Below, one piece after another: positions 41,374-51,115 of a DNA stretch of 64,000 nt. The notes beneath the pieces are model-generated. The model made no database searches, was not told the DNA's origin, and worked only from the letters and a program-made list of their open reading frames with translations. The stretch covers positions 248,001-312,000 of the forward strand of contig NZ_CADESW010000001.1 of assembly GCF_902830275.1 (NCBI RefSeq), given 5' to 3'. Origin of the DNA: Burkholderia stagnalis. Lineage in GTDB: Bacteria; Pseudomonadota; Gammaproteobacteria; Burkholderiales; Burkholderiaceae. Position 1 is the stretch's first letter. Every line of letters starts with the position of its first letter. The position numbers and the translations under genes were made by a program.

Positions 41374-42618
41374 ATGGGCTATCAGCAAGGCTTGAGCGGT
41401 TTGGCCGGGGCGTCGAACAATCTCGACGTGATCGGCAACAACATCGCGAACGCGAACACGGTGGGCTTCAAGCAAAGTCGCGCGCATTTTTCCGACATGT
41501 ACGCGAACTCGGTCGCGACGTCGGTCAACACCCAGATCGGCATCGGCTCGGGGCTCGCGTCGGTGGATCAGCAGTTCGGCCAGGGCACGATCAACACGAC
41601 GGGCAACGCGCTCGACGTCGCGATCAACGGCAACGGCTTCTTCCAGATGTCGAACAACGGCGTGGTCACGTATTCGCGCGACGGCACGTTCCATCGCGAC
41701 AAGAACGGCTTCATCGTCGACTCGCATGGCCGCAACCTGATGGGTTACGGCGCGGCCGCGGGCGGCGTGATCAACACCGCGGCAACCGTGCCGATGCAGG
41801 CGCCGACCACCAACCTCGCGCCCACCGCGACGACCAGGATCACCGGCCAGTTCAACCTGAACTCGCAGGACAAGGTGCCGGCCAAGGCGCCGTTCTCCGC
41901 GACGGACAGCACGACGTACAACTACTCGACGTCGATCCAGGTGTACGACTCGCTCGGCGGCGCGCAGCAGGTCGACATGTATTTCGTGAAGAGCGCGGCG
42001 CCGGCCGGCACGTGGCAGGCGTATGCGGGTGTGAAGGGCCAGACGCCGACCAATCTCGGCACCGTCGCGTTCAACACGTCGGGCCAGATCGCGAGCACGA
42101 CGCCTGCGGCGCCCGTCACCGGCTCGACCGGCCAGTTCCAGTTCACGATCCCGGCCACCGGCGGCTCCGCGACGCCGCAGCCGCTGACGCTCGATCTGAA
42201 CGGCACGACCCAGTACGGCGGCAAGAACGGCGTGAACAACCTCGCGCAGGACGGCTTCGCGAGCGGGACGCTGACGACCTTCTCGATCGGCGCCGACGGC
42301 AAGCTGTCCGGCAACTACTCGAACGGCCAGAGCGCGGTGCTCGGCCAGATCGCGCTCGCGAACTTCAACAACCCGAACGGCCTCGTGAACATCGGCGGCA
42401 ACCAGTACGCCGAGAGTTCCGCGTCGGGCGTGCCGCAGATCTCCGCGCCGGGCAGCACGAACCACGGCACGCTGCAGGGCAGTGCGCTGGAAAACTCGAA
42501 CGTCGACCTGACGACCCAGCTCGTCGCCCTGATCACCGCGCAACGCAATTACCAGGCGAACGCGCAGACGATCAAGACGCAGCAGGCCGTCGACCAGGCG
42601 GTGCTGAACATGCGCTGA
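41374..42618 (+). CDS. flgE: Isolated flagellar hook protein FlgE
   Basis: A 414-residue hook protein. The N-terminal rod/hook domain is intact (MGYQQGLSGLAGASNNLDVIG, NNIANANTVGFK). The middle has GNALDVAINGNGFFQ and the FlgE-specific D2-like region, and the C-terminus SNVDLTTQLVALITAQRNYQANAQTIKT forms the coiled-coil D0 helix. GGGGA precedes the ATG. No other flagellar gene is nearby, so it is a stand-alone copy. Burkholderia usually also has flgE in its main flg operon, making this a probable second hook gene. Confidence 0.9.
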   Translation: MGYQQGLSGLAGASNNLDVIGNNIANANTVGFKQSRAHFSDMYANSVATSVNTQIGIGSGLASVDQQFGQGTINTTGNALDVAINGNGFFQMSNNGVVTYSRDGTFHRDKNGFIVDSHGRNLMGYGAAAGGVINTAATVPMQAPTTNLAPTATTRITGQFNLNSQDKVPAKAPFSATDSTTYNYSTSIQVYDSLGGAQQVDMYFVKSAAPAGTWQAYAGVKGQTPTNLGTVAFNTSGQIASTTPAAPVTGSTGQFQFTIPATGGSATPQPLTLDLNGTTQYGGKNGVNNLAQDGFASGTLTTFSIGADGKLSGNYSNGQSAVLGQIALANFNNPNGLVNIGGNQYAESSASGVPQISAPGSTNHGTLQGSALENSNVDLTTQLVALITAQRNYQANAQTIKTQQAVDQAVLNMR

Positions 42619-42628
42619 CGCGCCCATG

Positions 42629-42679
42629 AAAAACGCGCCGCGCCGGACCGTGACATCGTCACGACCGGCGCGGCGCGCT
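42629..42679 (-). terminator. Intrinsic terminator between flgE and asd (asd direction)
   Basis: A very long GC-rich inverted repeat (CGCGCCGCGCCGG and its complement, with an inner CGTGAC/GTCACG stem) is followed on the minus strand by five T. It serves asd, whose stop is 44 nt away, and may also stop flgE transcripts from the other side. Confidence 0.85.
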
Positions 42680-42722
42680 TGCTTGGACCATCCGGCCCAC
42701 GGGCCGGATGCCCCTGTCGGGC

Positions 42723-43844
42723 TTACTTGTCGAGCAGGATGCGCAGCATGCGGCGCAGCGGCTCGGCCGCGCCCCACAGCAGCTGGTCGCCGACGGTGAA
42801 CGCCGACAGGTATTCGCCGCCCATCGCGAGCTTGCGCAGGCGGCCGACCGGCACCGTCAGCGTGCCGGTGATCTTCGCCGGCGACAGGTCGCGCATCGAC
42901 GCTTCACGCTCGTTCGGCACGACCTTCACCCAGTCGTTCGCCGATGCGAGGATGCCGTTGATCTCGTCGAGCGGCACGTCCTTCTTCAGCTTGATCGTCA
43001 GCGCCTGCGAATGGCAGCGCATCGCGCCGATCCGCACGCACAGGCCGTCGACCGGGATCGAGCCCGGCTCGCCCATCGCCGGCTTGCCGAGGATCTTGTT
43101 GGTTTCCGCGCCGCCCTTCCACTCTTCCTTCGACATGCCGTTGCCGAGATCCTTGTCGATCCACGGAATCAGCGAGCCCGCGAGCGGCACGCCGAAGTGG
43201 CTGGTCGGCATCGCATCGCTGTTCATCGTGGCCAGCACGCGGCGGTCGATGTCGAGGATCGCCGACGCCGGATCGGCGAGCTGCTCCTGCACCGCGCCGT
43301 TCAGCGCGCCCATCTGCGACAGCAGCTCGCGCATGTTCTGCGCGCCCGCGCCCGATGCGGCCTGGTAGGTCATCGCGGTCATCCAGTCGACGAGGTTCTC
43401 GCGGAACAGGCCGCCGAGCGCCATCAGCATCAGGCTGACCGTGCAGTTGCCGCCGACGAAGTTCTTCGTGCCCTTGACCAGCGCGTCCTTGATCACGTCG
43501 AGGTTGACCGGATCGAGGATGATGACCGCGTCATCCTTCATCCGCAGCGACGACGCCGCGTCGATCCAGTAGCCGTTCCAGCCGGCCGCGCGCAGCTTCG
43601 GGAACACGTCGTTCGTGTAGTCGCCGCCCTGGCACGTGATGATCACGTCGCACTTCTTCAGCTCGTCGACGTTGGTCGCGTCCTTGAGCGTAGTCTCGTT
43701 TTTCGCGAACGACGGCGCCTTGCCGCCCGTGTTGCTGGTGCTGAAAAACACCGGTTCGATCAGGTCGAAATCGCCCTCTTCCTGCATGCGCTGCATCAGG
43801 ACGCTGCCGACCATGCCGCGCCAACCTACGAGACCTACGTTCAT
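42723..43844 (-). CDS. asd: Aspartate-semialdehyde dehydrogenase
   Basis: A 373-residue enzyme of the shared Lys/Thr/Met pathway. NADP binding is at [17 protein letters not shown] (residues 4-20); the catalytic cysteine is C134 in [13 protein letters not shown]. The start at 43844 is chosen because the conserved N-terminus begins there and AAGGG lies upstream; the longer frame is not protein-like. It follows leuB at about 300 nt, the leuCDB-asd order common in beta- and gamma-proteobacteria. Confidence 0.97.
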   Translation of the reverse strand: MNVGLVGWRGMVGSVLMQRMQEEGDFDLIEPVFFSTSNTGGKAPSFAKNETTLKDATNVDELKKCDVIITCQGGDYTNDVFPKLRAAGWNGYWIDAASSLRMKDDAVIILDPVNLDVIKDALVKGTKNFVGGNCTVSLMLMALGGLFRENLVDWMTAMTYQAASGAGAQNMRELLSQMGALNGAVQEQLADPASAILDIDRRVLATMNSDAMPTSHFGVPLAGSLIPWIDKDLGNGMSKEEWKGGAETNKILGKPAMGEPGSIPVDGLCVRIGAMRCHSQALTIKLKKDVPLDEINGILASANDWVKVVPNEREASMRDLSPAKITGTLTVPVGRLRKLAMGGEYLSAFTVGDQLLWGAAEPLRRMLRILLDK

Positions 43845-44141
43845 GACTAACCCTTTGAATGGAGCTTCCCCGCCATTTCCGCCCCCGGCGTGACCGCGCG
43901 GGGAAAAAGGCGGGCACGACGGACGATCAGCGTTTAATGATCGTTTTCGTGGTAATGGTTTTCGTGATGACGATGGCGCGCATAACCGCACGGGCAGTGT
44001 TGCCGTGGGTTTTCAGGACCGGGGAGATCAGGGAAATCAGCGCCATCGTTCGAGTCTACACAAACCTGTCTGGCCGCACAACGGCCAACCCGGCACGAAC
44101 GGGCCATTGCTTCGGCCGCGTTCGCACCCTTTACATATTTC

Positions 44142-45209
44142 TTACAGCGCCGCAACCACCGCGTCGCCCATCGCCGCCGTGCCGACCTGCTTGCAGCCCG
44201 GCGTCGCGATATCGCCTGTGCGATAGCCCTGCTCGAGCACCGTCTGCACCGCGCGCTCGATGCGATCGGCCTGCTCGGCACGATTCAGCGAGTAGCGCAG
44301 CAGCATCGCGGCCGACAGGATCGTCGCGAGCGGGTTCGCGATGCCCTTGCCCGCGATGTCCGGCGCAGAGCCGTGCGACGGCTCGTACAAGCCCTTGTTG
44401 TTCTTGTCGAGCGACGCCGACGGCAGCATGCCGATCGAGCCGGTCAGCATCGACGCCTCGTCCGACAGGATGTCGCCGAACATGTTGCCGGTGACGATCA
44501 CGTCGAACTGCTTCGGCGCCTTCGCGAGCTGCATTGCCGCGTTGTCGACGTACATGTGCGACAGCTCGACGTCCGCGTATTCCTTCGACACGTCGATCAT
44601 GATGTCGCGCCAGAACTGCGACGTTTCGAGCACGTTCGACTTGTCGACCGACAGCAGCTTCTTCGCGCGCTTGCGCGCCGCCTGGAACGCGACGTGCGCG
44701 ATGCGGCGCACTTCCGGCTCCGAGTAGCGCATCGTGTCGAACCCCTCGCGCGCGCCGGCGAACGGGCCGTCGGGAGCAGCGCGCACGCCGCGCGGCTGGC
44801 CGAAGTAGATGTCGCCGTTCAGCTCGCGCACGATCAGGATGTCGAGGCCCGCGACCAGCTCGGGCTTCAGCGGCGACGCGTCGACGAGCTGCGGATAGCA
44901 GATCGCCGGGCGGAAGTTCGCGAACAGCTCGAGATGCTTGCGCAGGCCGAGGATCGCCTGCTCGGGGCGCAGCGCGCGCTCGAGCGAGTCGTACTTCCAG
45001 TCGCCGACCGAGCCGAACAGGATCGCGTCGGCTTCCTTCGCGAGCTTCAGCGTCGCGTCCGGCAGCGGGTGGCCGCTCGCCTCGTAGCCCGCGCCGCCGA
45101 CCGGCGCTTCCTCGAGGGCGAACGTCTCGTCGAGTGCGTTCAGCACCTTCACCGCTTCCTTGACGATCTCCGGACCGATGCCGTCGCCGGGCAGCACTGC
45201 AATCTTCAT
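44142..45209 (-). CDS. leuB: 3-isopropylmalate dehydrogenase
   Basis: A 355-residue NAD-dependent decarboxylating dehydrogenase of leucine synthesis. It begins [16 protein letters not shown]. The active-site sequence YFGQPRGV with [24 protein letters not shown], and the metal-binding [18 protein letters not shown], are typical. AGGA lies 7 nt upstream of the ATG. It is the third enzyme gene of leuC-leuD-leuB, 74 nt after leuD. Confidence 0.97.
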   Translation of the reverse strand: MKIAVLPGDGIGPEIVKEAVKVLNALDETFALEEAPVGGAGYEASGHPLPDATLKLAKEADAILFGSVGDWKYDSLERALRPEQAILGLRKHLELFANFRPAICYPQLVDASPLKPELVAGLDILIVRELNGDIYFGQPRGVRAAPDGPFAGAREGFDTMRYSEPEVRRIAHVAFQAARKRAKKLLSVDKSNVLETSQFWRDIMIDVSKEYADVELSHMYVDNAAMQLAKAPKQFDVIVTGNMFGDILSDEASMLTGSIGMLPSASLDKNNKGLYEPSHGSAPDIAGKGIANPLATILSAAMLLRYSLNRAEQADRIERAVQTVLEQGYRTGDIATPGCKQVGTAAMGDAVVAAL

Positions 45210-45283
45210 GCGTTATTCCTGACTGGATGGGTATTGAATGCGGGACGGCGGGCGCGCCGTGCACGCCCGCCGCAAGGATGGTG

Positions 45284-45934
45284 TCAGCCGACCAGCTTGT
45301 TGTTCAGCCACGGCTGCTTCGCGAGCCGCTCGGCCTCGAACTGGCGGATCTTGTCGGCGTGACGCAGCGTCAGGCCGATGTCGTCGAAGCCGTTCAGCAG
45401 GCAGTACTTGCGGAACGCGGCGACGTCGAACGCGTACTCGCGGCCGTCCGGCGCGCGCACCACTTGCGCGTCGAGATCGATCGTCAGCTGGTAGCCGTTG
45501 AACGCGTACGTCTCGTTGAACAGGTGATCGACCTGCTGCTCGGTCAGCACGATCGGCAGCAGGCCGTTCTTGAAGCAGTTGTTGAAGAAGATGTCGGCGA
45601 AGCTCGGCGCGATGATCGCGCGGAAGCCGTACTGCTGCAGCGCCCACGGCGCGTGCTCGCGCGAGCTGCCGCAGCCGAAGTTCTTGCGCGCCAGCAGCAC
45701 CGATGCGCCCTGGTAGCGCGGCTGGTTCAGCACGAAGTCCGGGTTCAGCGGACGCTTCGAGTTGTCCTGGCCCGGCTCGCCGTGGTCGAGGTAGCGCCAT
45801 TCGTCGAATGCGTTCGGGCCGAAGCCGGTGCGCTTGATCGACTTCAGGAACTGCTTCGGGATGATCGCGTCGGTATCGACGTTCTCGCGATCGAGCGGCG
45901 CCACGACGCCGGTATGCACAATGAATTTTTCCAT
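45284..45934 (-). CDS. leuD: 3-isopropylmalate dehydratase small subunit
   Basis: A 216-residue subunit that pairs with LeuC. It starts [30 protein letters not shown]-type sequence (16 residues quoted here: [16 protein letters not shown]), and contains [20 protein letters not shown], the swivelling-domain signature. The ATG at 45934 is preferred to one 30 nt upstream because the conserved N-terminus begins there. It is separated from leuC by a small entericidin-like gene. Confidence 0.96.
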   Translation of the reverse strand: MEKFIVHTGVVAPLDRENVDTDAIIPKQFLKSIKRTGFGPNAFDEWRYLDHGEPGQDNSKRPLNPDFVLNQPRYQGASVLLARKNFGCGSSREHAPWALQQYGFRAIIAPSFADIFFNNCFKNGLLPIVLTEQQVDHLFNETYAFNGYQLTIDLDAQVVRAPDGREYAFDVAAFRKYCLLNGFDDIGLTLRHADKIRQFEAERLAKQPWLNNKLVG

Positions 45935-46002
45935 GATCCGTCTATCCGATGGGTGGGCCGGCACTCAGCCGGCGCACGTCGACAAGGTTCCGGCGCCGCG
46001 CG

Positions 46003-46146
46003 TCACTCGGCGGCGCGCTTGATCGCATTGCCGGCCGCGTTCACGTCCTGGCCGAAGCCCGCGACGGTGTTGCAGCCCGCGAGGCCGAACAGGAGCCCCG
46101 CCAGTGCCAGCATGCCGGCCAGCCGGCCGATGATCGATGCGTTCAC
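46003..46146 (-). CDS. Entericidin A/B-family small lipoprotein
   Basis: A 47-residue protein encoded between leuC and leuD, too short for usual ORF cut-offs. It starts at a GTG (46144-46146) three nt after the leuC stop, with GGGG about 6 nt upstream. The N-terminus is a lipoprotein signal with lipobox LAGC (Cys at residue 25), and the mature part NTVAGFGQDVNAAGNAIKRAA is the entericidin signature. Entericidins are envelope lipoproteins linked to an antidote/toxin pair in E. coli; function in Burkholderia is untested. Location inside the leu operon means it is co-transcribed with leucine genes. Confidence 0.85.
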   Translation of the reverse strand: MNASIIGRLAGMLALAGLLFGLAGCNTVAGFGQDVNAAGNAIKRAAE

Positions 46147-46149
46147 GCG

Positions 46150-47559
46150 TCACCCCAGCTTGCGAATGTCGACGAAATGGCCTTCGATGGCGGCCGCGGC
46201 CGCCATCGCCGGGCTGACGAGGTGCGTGCGGCCACCCTGCCCCTGCCGGCCTTCGAAGTTGCGGTTCGACGTCGATGCGCAGCGCTCGCCCGGCTCCAGG
46301 CGATCGGCGTTCATCGCGAGGCACATCGAGCAGCCCGGCTCGCGCCATTCGAAGCCTGCTTCCGTGAACACCTTGTCGAGCCCTTCGCGCTCGGCCTGCG
46401 CCTTCACGAGGCCCGAGCCCGGCACGACCATCGCGAGGCGGATGTTCGACGCGACGCGGCGGCCGAGCTTCTTCACGACGTACGCGGCCGCGCGAATATC
46501 CTCGATGCGCGCGTTCGTGCACGAGCCGATGAAGATCTTGTCGACCGCGATCGCCTCGATCGGCGTGTTCGGCTCGAGCGCCATGTAGGCCAGCGCGCGC
46601 TCCATCGCGTCGCGCTTGACCGGATCCTTCTCGCGTTCCGGATCGGGCACGCGGCCGTCGATCGACGTGACCATTTCCGGCGACGTGCCCCACGTGACCT
46701 GCGGCACGATCTCGGCCGCGTTCAGCTCGACGACGCTGTCGAACTGCGCGCCGTCGTCCGACTTGAACTGGCGCCAGTATTCGACGGCCTGCTCCCATTC
46801 CGCGCCGGTCGGCACGAACGGACGGCCCTTCAGGTAGTCGATCGTCGTATCGTCGACGGCGACCATGCCGGCGCGCGCACCCGCCTCGATCGCCATGTTG
46901 CAGACCGTCATCCGGCCTTCCATCGTCAGCGCGCGGATCGTCGAGCCGCCGAATTCGATTGCGTAGCCCGTGCCGCCCGCGGTGCCGATCCTGCCGATGA
47001 TCGCGAGCACGATGTCCTTCGCGGTGCAGCCGCGCGGCAGTTGGCCCTCGACCTTCACGAGCATGTTCTTGCTCTTCTTCTGCAGCAGGGTTTGCGTGGC
47101 GAGCACGTGCTCGACTTCGGACGTGCCGATGCCGTGCGCGAGCGCGCCGAACGCGCCGTGCGTCGACGTGTGCGAATCGCCGCACACGATCGTCATGCCC
47201 GGCAGCGTCGCGCCCTGCTCGGGCCCGATGATGTGCACGATGCCCTGGCGCACGTCGTTCATCTTGAACTGGGTGATGCCGAAGCTGTCGCAGTTCGCGT
47301 CGAGCGTGTCGACCTGCAGCTTCGAGACCGGATCGGCGATGCCATGGCTGCGATCCGTGGTCGGGACGTTGTGGTCCGACACGGCGAGGTTCGCGCTGAT
47401 GCGCCACACCGGGCGCTGCGCCATCTTCAGCCCTTCGAACGCCTGCGGGCTCGTGACTTCATGCAGCAGCTGACGGTCGATATAGAGCAATGTCGTGCCG
47501 TCTTCCTCGGTGTGGACCACGTGGGAATTCCACAGTTTGTCGTAGAGCGTCTGTGCCAT
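46150..47559 (-). CDS. leuC: 3-isopropylmalate dehydratase large subunit
   Basis: A 469-residue aconitase-family subunit. The 4Fe-4S ligands are in [13 protein letters not shown] and in [29 protein letters not shown] is the substrate-binding signature. The ATG at 47559 is chosen because [15 protein letters not shown] is the family N-terminus. It is the first gene of the leuC-entericidin-leuD-leuB unit. Confidence 0.97.
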   Translation of the reverse strand: MAQTLYDKLWNSHVVHTEEDGTTLLYIDRQLLHEVTSPQAFEGLKMAQRPVWRISANLAVSDHNVPTTDRSHGIADPVSKLQVDTLDANCDSFGITQFKMNDVRQGIVHIIGPEQGATLPGMTIVCGDSHTSTHGAFGALAHGIGTSEVEHVLATQTLLQKKSKNMLVKVEGQLPRGCTAKDIVLAIIGRIGTAGGTGYAIEFGGSTIRALTMEGRMTVCNMAIEAGARAGMVAVDDTTIDYLKGRPFVPTGAEWEQAVEYWRQFKSDDGAQFDSVVELNAAEIVPQVTWGTSPEMVTSIDGRVPDPEREKDPVKRDAMERALAYMALEPNTPIEAIAVDKIFIGSCTNARIEDIRAAAYVVKKLGRRVASNIRLAMVVPGSGLVKAQAEREGLDKVFTEAGFEWREPGCSMCLAMNADRLEPGERCASTSNRNFEGRQGQGGRTHLVSPAMAAAAAIEGHFVDIRKLG

Positions 47560-48289
47560 GGGTATGCGGGGTCGTTGTGACTTCAAGGCTTGCGGATGCG
47601 GTCGATTATGCCACGCAGATCGCGCTCCGGCGCAGGCAAAGCGCGAAAAAACCCATTAAAAACAGTGGTTTGGCTGGTAGTGGCAATACCTGTATCGGTA
47701 TTACCCGGCAGGGGGCGGTGGCGAACCGCGGCAGAAGCGGGCAAGACTCGCCGCCCGGTCCGAGACGAGAAACGGGTGCTTCCCGCAAAGGCCTGCACCC
47801 CATTATCGGGAAAAGGCAGCGACGGCTCGATATCGCGACTCATCAGCACGGCGCGATCTTGCAGGTCTCATGCAAAGAGCCGAATAGGCGTCACAGATTC
47901 CTCGCAATTTTCGATCGACTTGATTTCACGTGCGACGCCGGACCATTTCAACGCGCGGATTTTCACGAGCATCACACTGCGCACCGGAAAGTACCGAAAG
48001 GTGAACTTTTTCAATTACGCCGCCCTGAAAGCGACCGATTTTGTTAGCATGCGGACCGCTTGCCGTATCGCGTCCCGGCTGCAAGCGACGTGGGCCGGCC
48101 ACGGTTGCCCTGCTTTAAAGGCGCAGGCCACGGGCGGATCGATATTCGAATCCGTCCATGGAATAGCGCAATAACGTTCAAAATGATAATCAAACCGAGA
48201 GAAAGAAAGGCGCCCTGTTTCATCGAATACTTTGCGCCTGATATCCATTCCGCCGAAGTCCGTCATCGCCTTTCAAGGCCGAGAATCGC
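47560..48289 (+). other. Divergent intergenic region between leuC and the lipid operon
   Basis: About 730 nt containing promoters for both directions. An open frame from 47490 to 48047 has no domain, no ribosome binding site and poor protein character. One dyad symmetry (separate entry) and a short TGATAATCA palindrome at 48184-48192 are the only structures I see. Confidence 0.5.
47685..47702. promoter_or_regulatory. Candidate operator dyad upstream of leuC
   Basis: AATACC-TGTATC-GGTATT is a perfect 6-bp inverted repeat with a 6-nt centre, 126 nt upstream of leuC. It could be a site for a LysR-type or other dimeric regulator. No regulator gene adjoins it. Confidence 0.35.
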
Positions 48290-49321
48290 GTGCCGCGTTC
48301 ACGCATGACCGCGCGCATCCCGCTTCCACCGTTCCCCGCCATGCTGCCCATCCAGATCATCTGCACCGGCAAGGCGCTGCCGTCGCGGCGCGTCTCGTCC
48401 AGCGCGCTTGACGCGTTGCTCAAGCACCCGCCGGGTTTCTCGCGCAAGAAGTCGGGCATCGACGTCCGCTACTACGCCGAAGATGCCGAAACGCAATCCG
48501 GGCTTGCCGCGGCCGCGCTGCGCGACGCGCTGCACCGCGGCCAGGTCGCCCCCGCGTCGATCGACCTGCTGCTGTCCGCGTCGGGCGTCGGCGAGCAGGC
48601 GCTGCCCAGCACCGCGAGCCGGATTCTCGGGCCGGCCGGGCTGCCGGCCGGCACCGCCGCGTTCGACGTGAACGCGAGCTGCCTGAGCTTCGTCGTCGCG
48701 CTGCAGGTCGCGGCGAGCCTGCTCGCGAGCGGCGCGTACCGGCGCATCGCGATCGTCGCGTCGGACCTTGCGTCGCGCGGCATCGACTGGAACGACCCGG
48801 AAGCATCGCTGATCTTCGGCGACGGCGCGGCCGCCGCGATCGTCGAGCGCGGCGATGCGGCCACCGGCATCGAGGCATTCCGGATGGAAACCTATCCCGC
48901 CGGCAACGCGTTCTGCGAGATTCGGGCGGGCGGCACGCGCCGCAATCCACGCAACGGCGCCGAGCCGGCCGACTACCTGTTCCGGATGGACGGCAAGCGC
49001 GTGTTCCGGCTCGCGTCGACGGTAATCGGCGGCTTCCTCGAGCAGCTGTTCGGCGGCAACGCGCGCGCAGCGCGCGACGTCGACGTCGTGATCCCGCATC
49101 AGGCGAGCCACCTCGCGATGGAACACATTCGCAAGCGTCTCGGCATGCGCCCCGACTCGCTCGTCGACATCTATGCGCAGCACGGCAACCAGGTCGCGGC
49201 ATCGATCCCGACCGCGCTGCACGAAGCGATCGAGCAGGGACGCTTCACGCGCGGCACCCGCGCGCTGCTGATCGGCACCGCGGCCGGACTGACGGTGGGC
49301 GGAATGGTGCTCGTCGCATGA
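48290..49321 (+). CDS. 3-oxoacyl-ACP synthase III-family condensing enzyme (FabH/OleA-like)
   Basis: A 343-residue thiolase-fold enzyme. The Cys-His-Asn triad is visible: C131 in VNASCLSF, H270 in VIPHQASH and N300 in QHGNQVAASIP. Unlike OleA it has no Glu directly before the Pro of the LPSTAS segment, so a standard condensation is as likely as head-to-head chemistry. The start is taken at the GTG 48290 with GAGA close by; ATGs at 48305 and 48341 are alternatives. It heads a seven-gene unit and overlaps the next gene as ATGA. It would initiate or condense fatty acyl chains. A housekeeping FabH is unlikely here because no fab gene is adjacent. Confidence 0.88.
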   Translation: MPRSRMTARIPLPPFPAMLPIQIICTGKALPSRRVSSSALDALLKHPPGFSRKKSGIDVRYYAEDAETQSGLAAAALRDALHRGQVAPASIDLLLSASGVGEQALPSTASRILGPAGLPAGTAAFDVNASCLSFVVALQVAASLLASGAYRRIAIVASDLASRGIDWNDPEASLIFGDGAAAAIVERGDAATGIEAFRMETYPAGNAFCEIRAGGTRRNPRNGAEPADYLFRMDGKRVFRLASTVIGGFLEQLFGGNARAARDVDVVIPHQASHLAMEHIRKRLGMRPDSLVDIYAQHGNQVAASIPTALHEAIEQGRFTRGTRALLIGTAAGLTVGGMVLVA

Positions 49322-50331
49322 AGATCCTCGTCACCGGCGCGACGAGCGGGCTCGGCCGCAACGCCGTCGACGCACTGCTGGCGGACGGCCGCGCCGTGCG
49401 GGCAACCGGCCGCAATCTCGAAGCGGGCGACGCGTTGCGCGCGGCCGGCGCGGAGTTCGTGCCGGCGGAACTCGCAACGCTCGACGACGCGCAGGCCGAC
49501 GCGCTGCTGCGCGACGTCGACGCGGTGTGGCACTGCGCGGCGCTGTCGTCGCCGTGGGGCCGGCGCGACGACTTCGTCGCGTCGAACGTGACCGCGACCC
49601 GCCGGCTCGCGCAAGCCGCCGCCGCGCGCGGCGTGCCGCGTTTCGTGCACGTATCGACGCCGTCGATCTACTTCGACTACCGGCATCACCGCGACATCGA
49701 CGAGTCGTATCGCGCCGCGCGCTTCGTGAATCACTACGCGGCGACCAAGGCGCAGGCCGAAGACGAACTGTGCGCGCTCGCCGGCGCGCATCCCGGCACG
49801 ACCTTCGTGCTGCTGCGCCCGCGCGGGCTGTTCGGCCCGCACGACCGCGTGATCGTGCCACGCATCCTGCAGCTGCTGCACGCGCGACGCGGCGTGCTGC
49901 CGCTGCCGCGCGGCGGCGCCGCGCTCGTCGACCTGACCTACGTCGGCAACGTCGTGCATGCGCTGCGGGTCGCGACGCATGCGCAGGTCGCATCGGGCGC
50001 CGCGTTCAACATCACGAACTTCGAGCCGTGCACGCTCGCGTCGCTGCTCGCGCGCCTGCTCGGCGACGCGCTGCAGCTGCGCTACCGGATCCGCGCGCTG
50101 CCGTATCCGCTCCTGGACGCGCTCGCGCGCGTCTCCGAGCTGGGCGGCTACGTGCGCGGCCGCGAGCCGCTGCTCACGCGCTACGGGATCGGCGCGCTCC
50201 ATTTCGACATGACGCTCAGCAACGCACGCGCCGCCGCGCTGCTCGGCTACCGGCCGCCGTTCTCGATCGACGACGGCATTCGTCTCACCGCGGACTGGAT
50301 TCGTACGCATGGCAACCATTACGGCCTTTGA
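49318..50331 (+). CDS. 3-beta-HSD/NAD-dependent epimerase-family reductase (OleD-like)
   Basis: A 337-residue extended short-chain dehydrogenase. Cofactor loop GATSGLG (residues 7-13), catalytic Y140 and K144 in HYAATKAQ, and the substrate-region sequence STPSIYFD with LLRPRGLFGPHD. This is the family of OleD, which reduces 2-alkyl-3-ketoalkanoates to beta-hydroxy acids in olefin/beta-lactone pathways. Following a ketoacyl synthase III, it plausibly reduces the beta-keto product. It overlaps its upstream neighbour by 4 nt and the downstream gene by 23 nt. Confidence 0.87.
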   Translation: MKILVTGATSGLGRNAVDALLADGRAVRATGRNLEAGDALRAAGAEFVPAELATLDDAQADALLRDVDAVWHCAALSSPWGRRDDFVASNVTATRRLAQAAAARGVPRFVHVSTPSIYFDYRHHRDIDESYRAARFVNHYAATKAQAEDELCALAGAHPGTTFVLLRPRGLFGPHDRVIVPRILQLLHARRGVLPLPRGGAALVDLTYVGNVVHALRVATHAQVASGAAFNITNFEPCTLASLLARLLGDALQLRYRIRALPYPLLDALARVSELGGYVRGREPLLTRYGIGALHFDMTLSNARAAALLGYRPPFSIDDGIRLTADWIRTHGNHYGL

Positions 50332-51115
50332 AGCAGGCTACTGCACCCATCCCGGCTGCGTCGCGCTGCGCGGCGCCGGCTTCTCCGCGTGCGCGTTCCC
50401 GTCGCGCTGCTACCTGCTGCAGGCGAACGGCCGGCGCTGGCTGTGGGACACCGGCTACGCGTCGCACTTCCTCGACCACACGCGGCGCGGCGTGTTCGCG
50501 CTGTACCGCAAGGTGACGCCCGTGTACTTCGACGCCGCCGACGCGATCGCCGCGCAGCTCGCGCGCGAAGGCCTGCGGCCCGCCGATCTCGACGGCATCG
50601 TGGTGTCGCACTTCCACGGCGACCACATCGCGGGCCTGCGCGACTTCCCGGACGTGCCGATGATCTGCTCCGGGGACGGCTGGCGCGCGACGCGCCCGCT
50701 GCGCGGCATCGCGGCGCTCAGGCGCGGCTTCGTGCCGGGCCTGATGCCGGACGACTTCGACACGCGCGCGCGCTTCGTCGAGAGCTTCGAGCGCGTCGCG
50801 CTGCCCGCGGAACTCGCGCCGTTCGAGCACGCCTACACGCTGCCGAATGCCGGAGGCGACATCCTGCTGGTCGAGTTGCCCGGCCACGCGGCGGGCCATC
50901 TCGGCGCGTTCGTCGCGACCGACAGCGGCTGGGTGCTGCTCGCGTCGGATTCGGCATGGTCGCCGCAGGGCTACCGCGAGCCGCGCGGACCGTCGCGGAT
51001 CGCGCACCTGATCATGGACGATCCGCGCGCCTATTACGCGACGCTCGACCGGCTGCATCGGCTCGACGCCGGCGGCCGCGCGACGATCCTGCTCACGCAC
51101 GAGGGCGCACTGTGA
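50309..51115 (+). CDS. Metallo-beta-lactamase-fold hydrolase
   Basis: A 268-residue MBL-superfamily protein. Zinc ligands HFHGDH are at residues 101-106, with later ligands in LPGHAAGHLG, ASDSAW and LLTHEG. This subfamily hydrolyses lactones, thioesters and similar bonds. In this operon it could release an acyl product or open a lactone, in the position that OleB (an alpha/beta hydrolase) occupies in Ole clusters; that comparison is an inference. GGATT lies about 8 nt before the ATG, inside the preceding gene. Confidence 0.85.
   Translation: MATITAFEAGYCTHPGCVALRGAGFSACAFPSRCYLLQANGRRWLWDTGYASHFLDHTRRGVFALYRKVTPVYFDAADAIAAQLAREGLRPADLDGIVVSHFHGDHIAGLRDFPDVPMICSGDGWRATRPLRGIAALRRGFVPGLMPDDFDTRARFVESFERVALPAELAPFEHAYTLPNAGGDILLVELPGHAAGHLGAFVATDSGWVLLASDSAWSPQGYREPRGPSRIAHLIMDDPRAYYATLDRLHRLDAGGRATILLTHEGAL

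Noticed and set aside
47490-48047. Possible 185-codon gene overlapping the leuC start
   Set aside because: It overlaps leuC antisense, has no family signature and runs through the promoter region.
48184-48192. TGATAATCA as a Fur box
   Set aside because: Only 9 bp and incomplete compared with the 19-bp consensus; no iron-related gene adjoins it.
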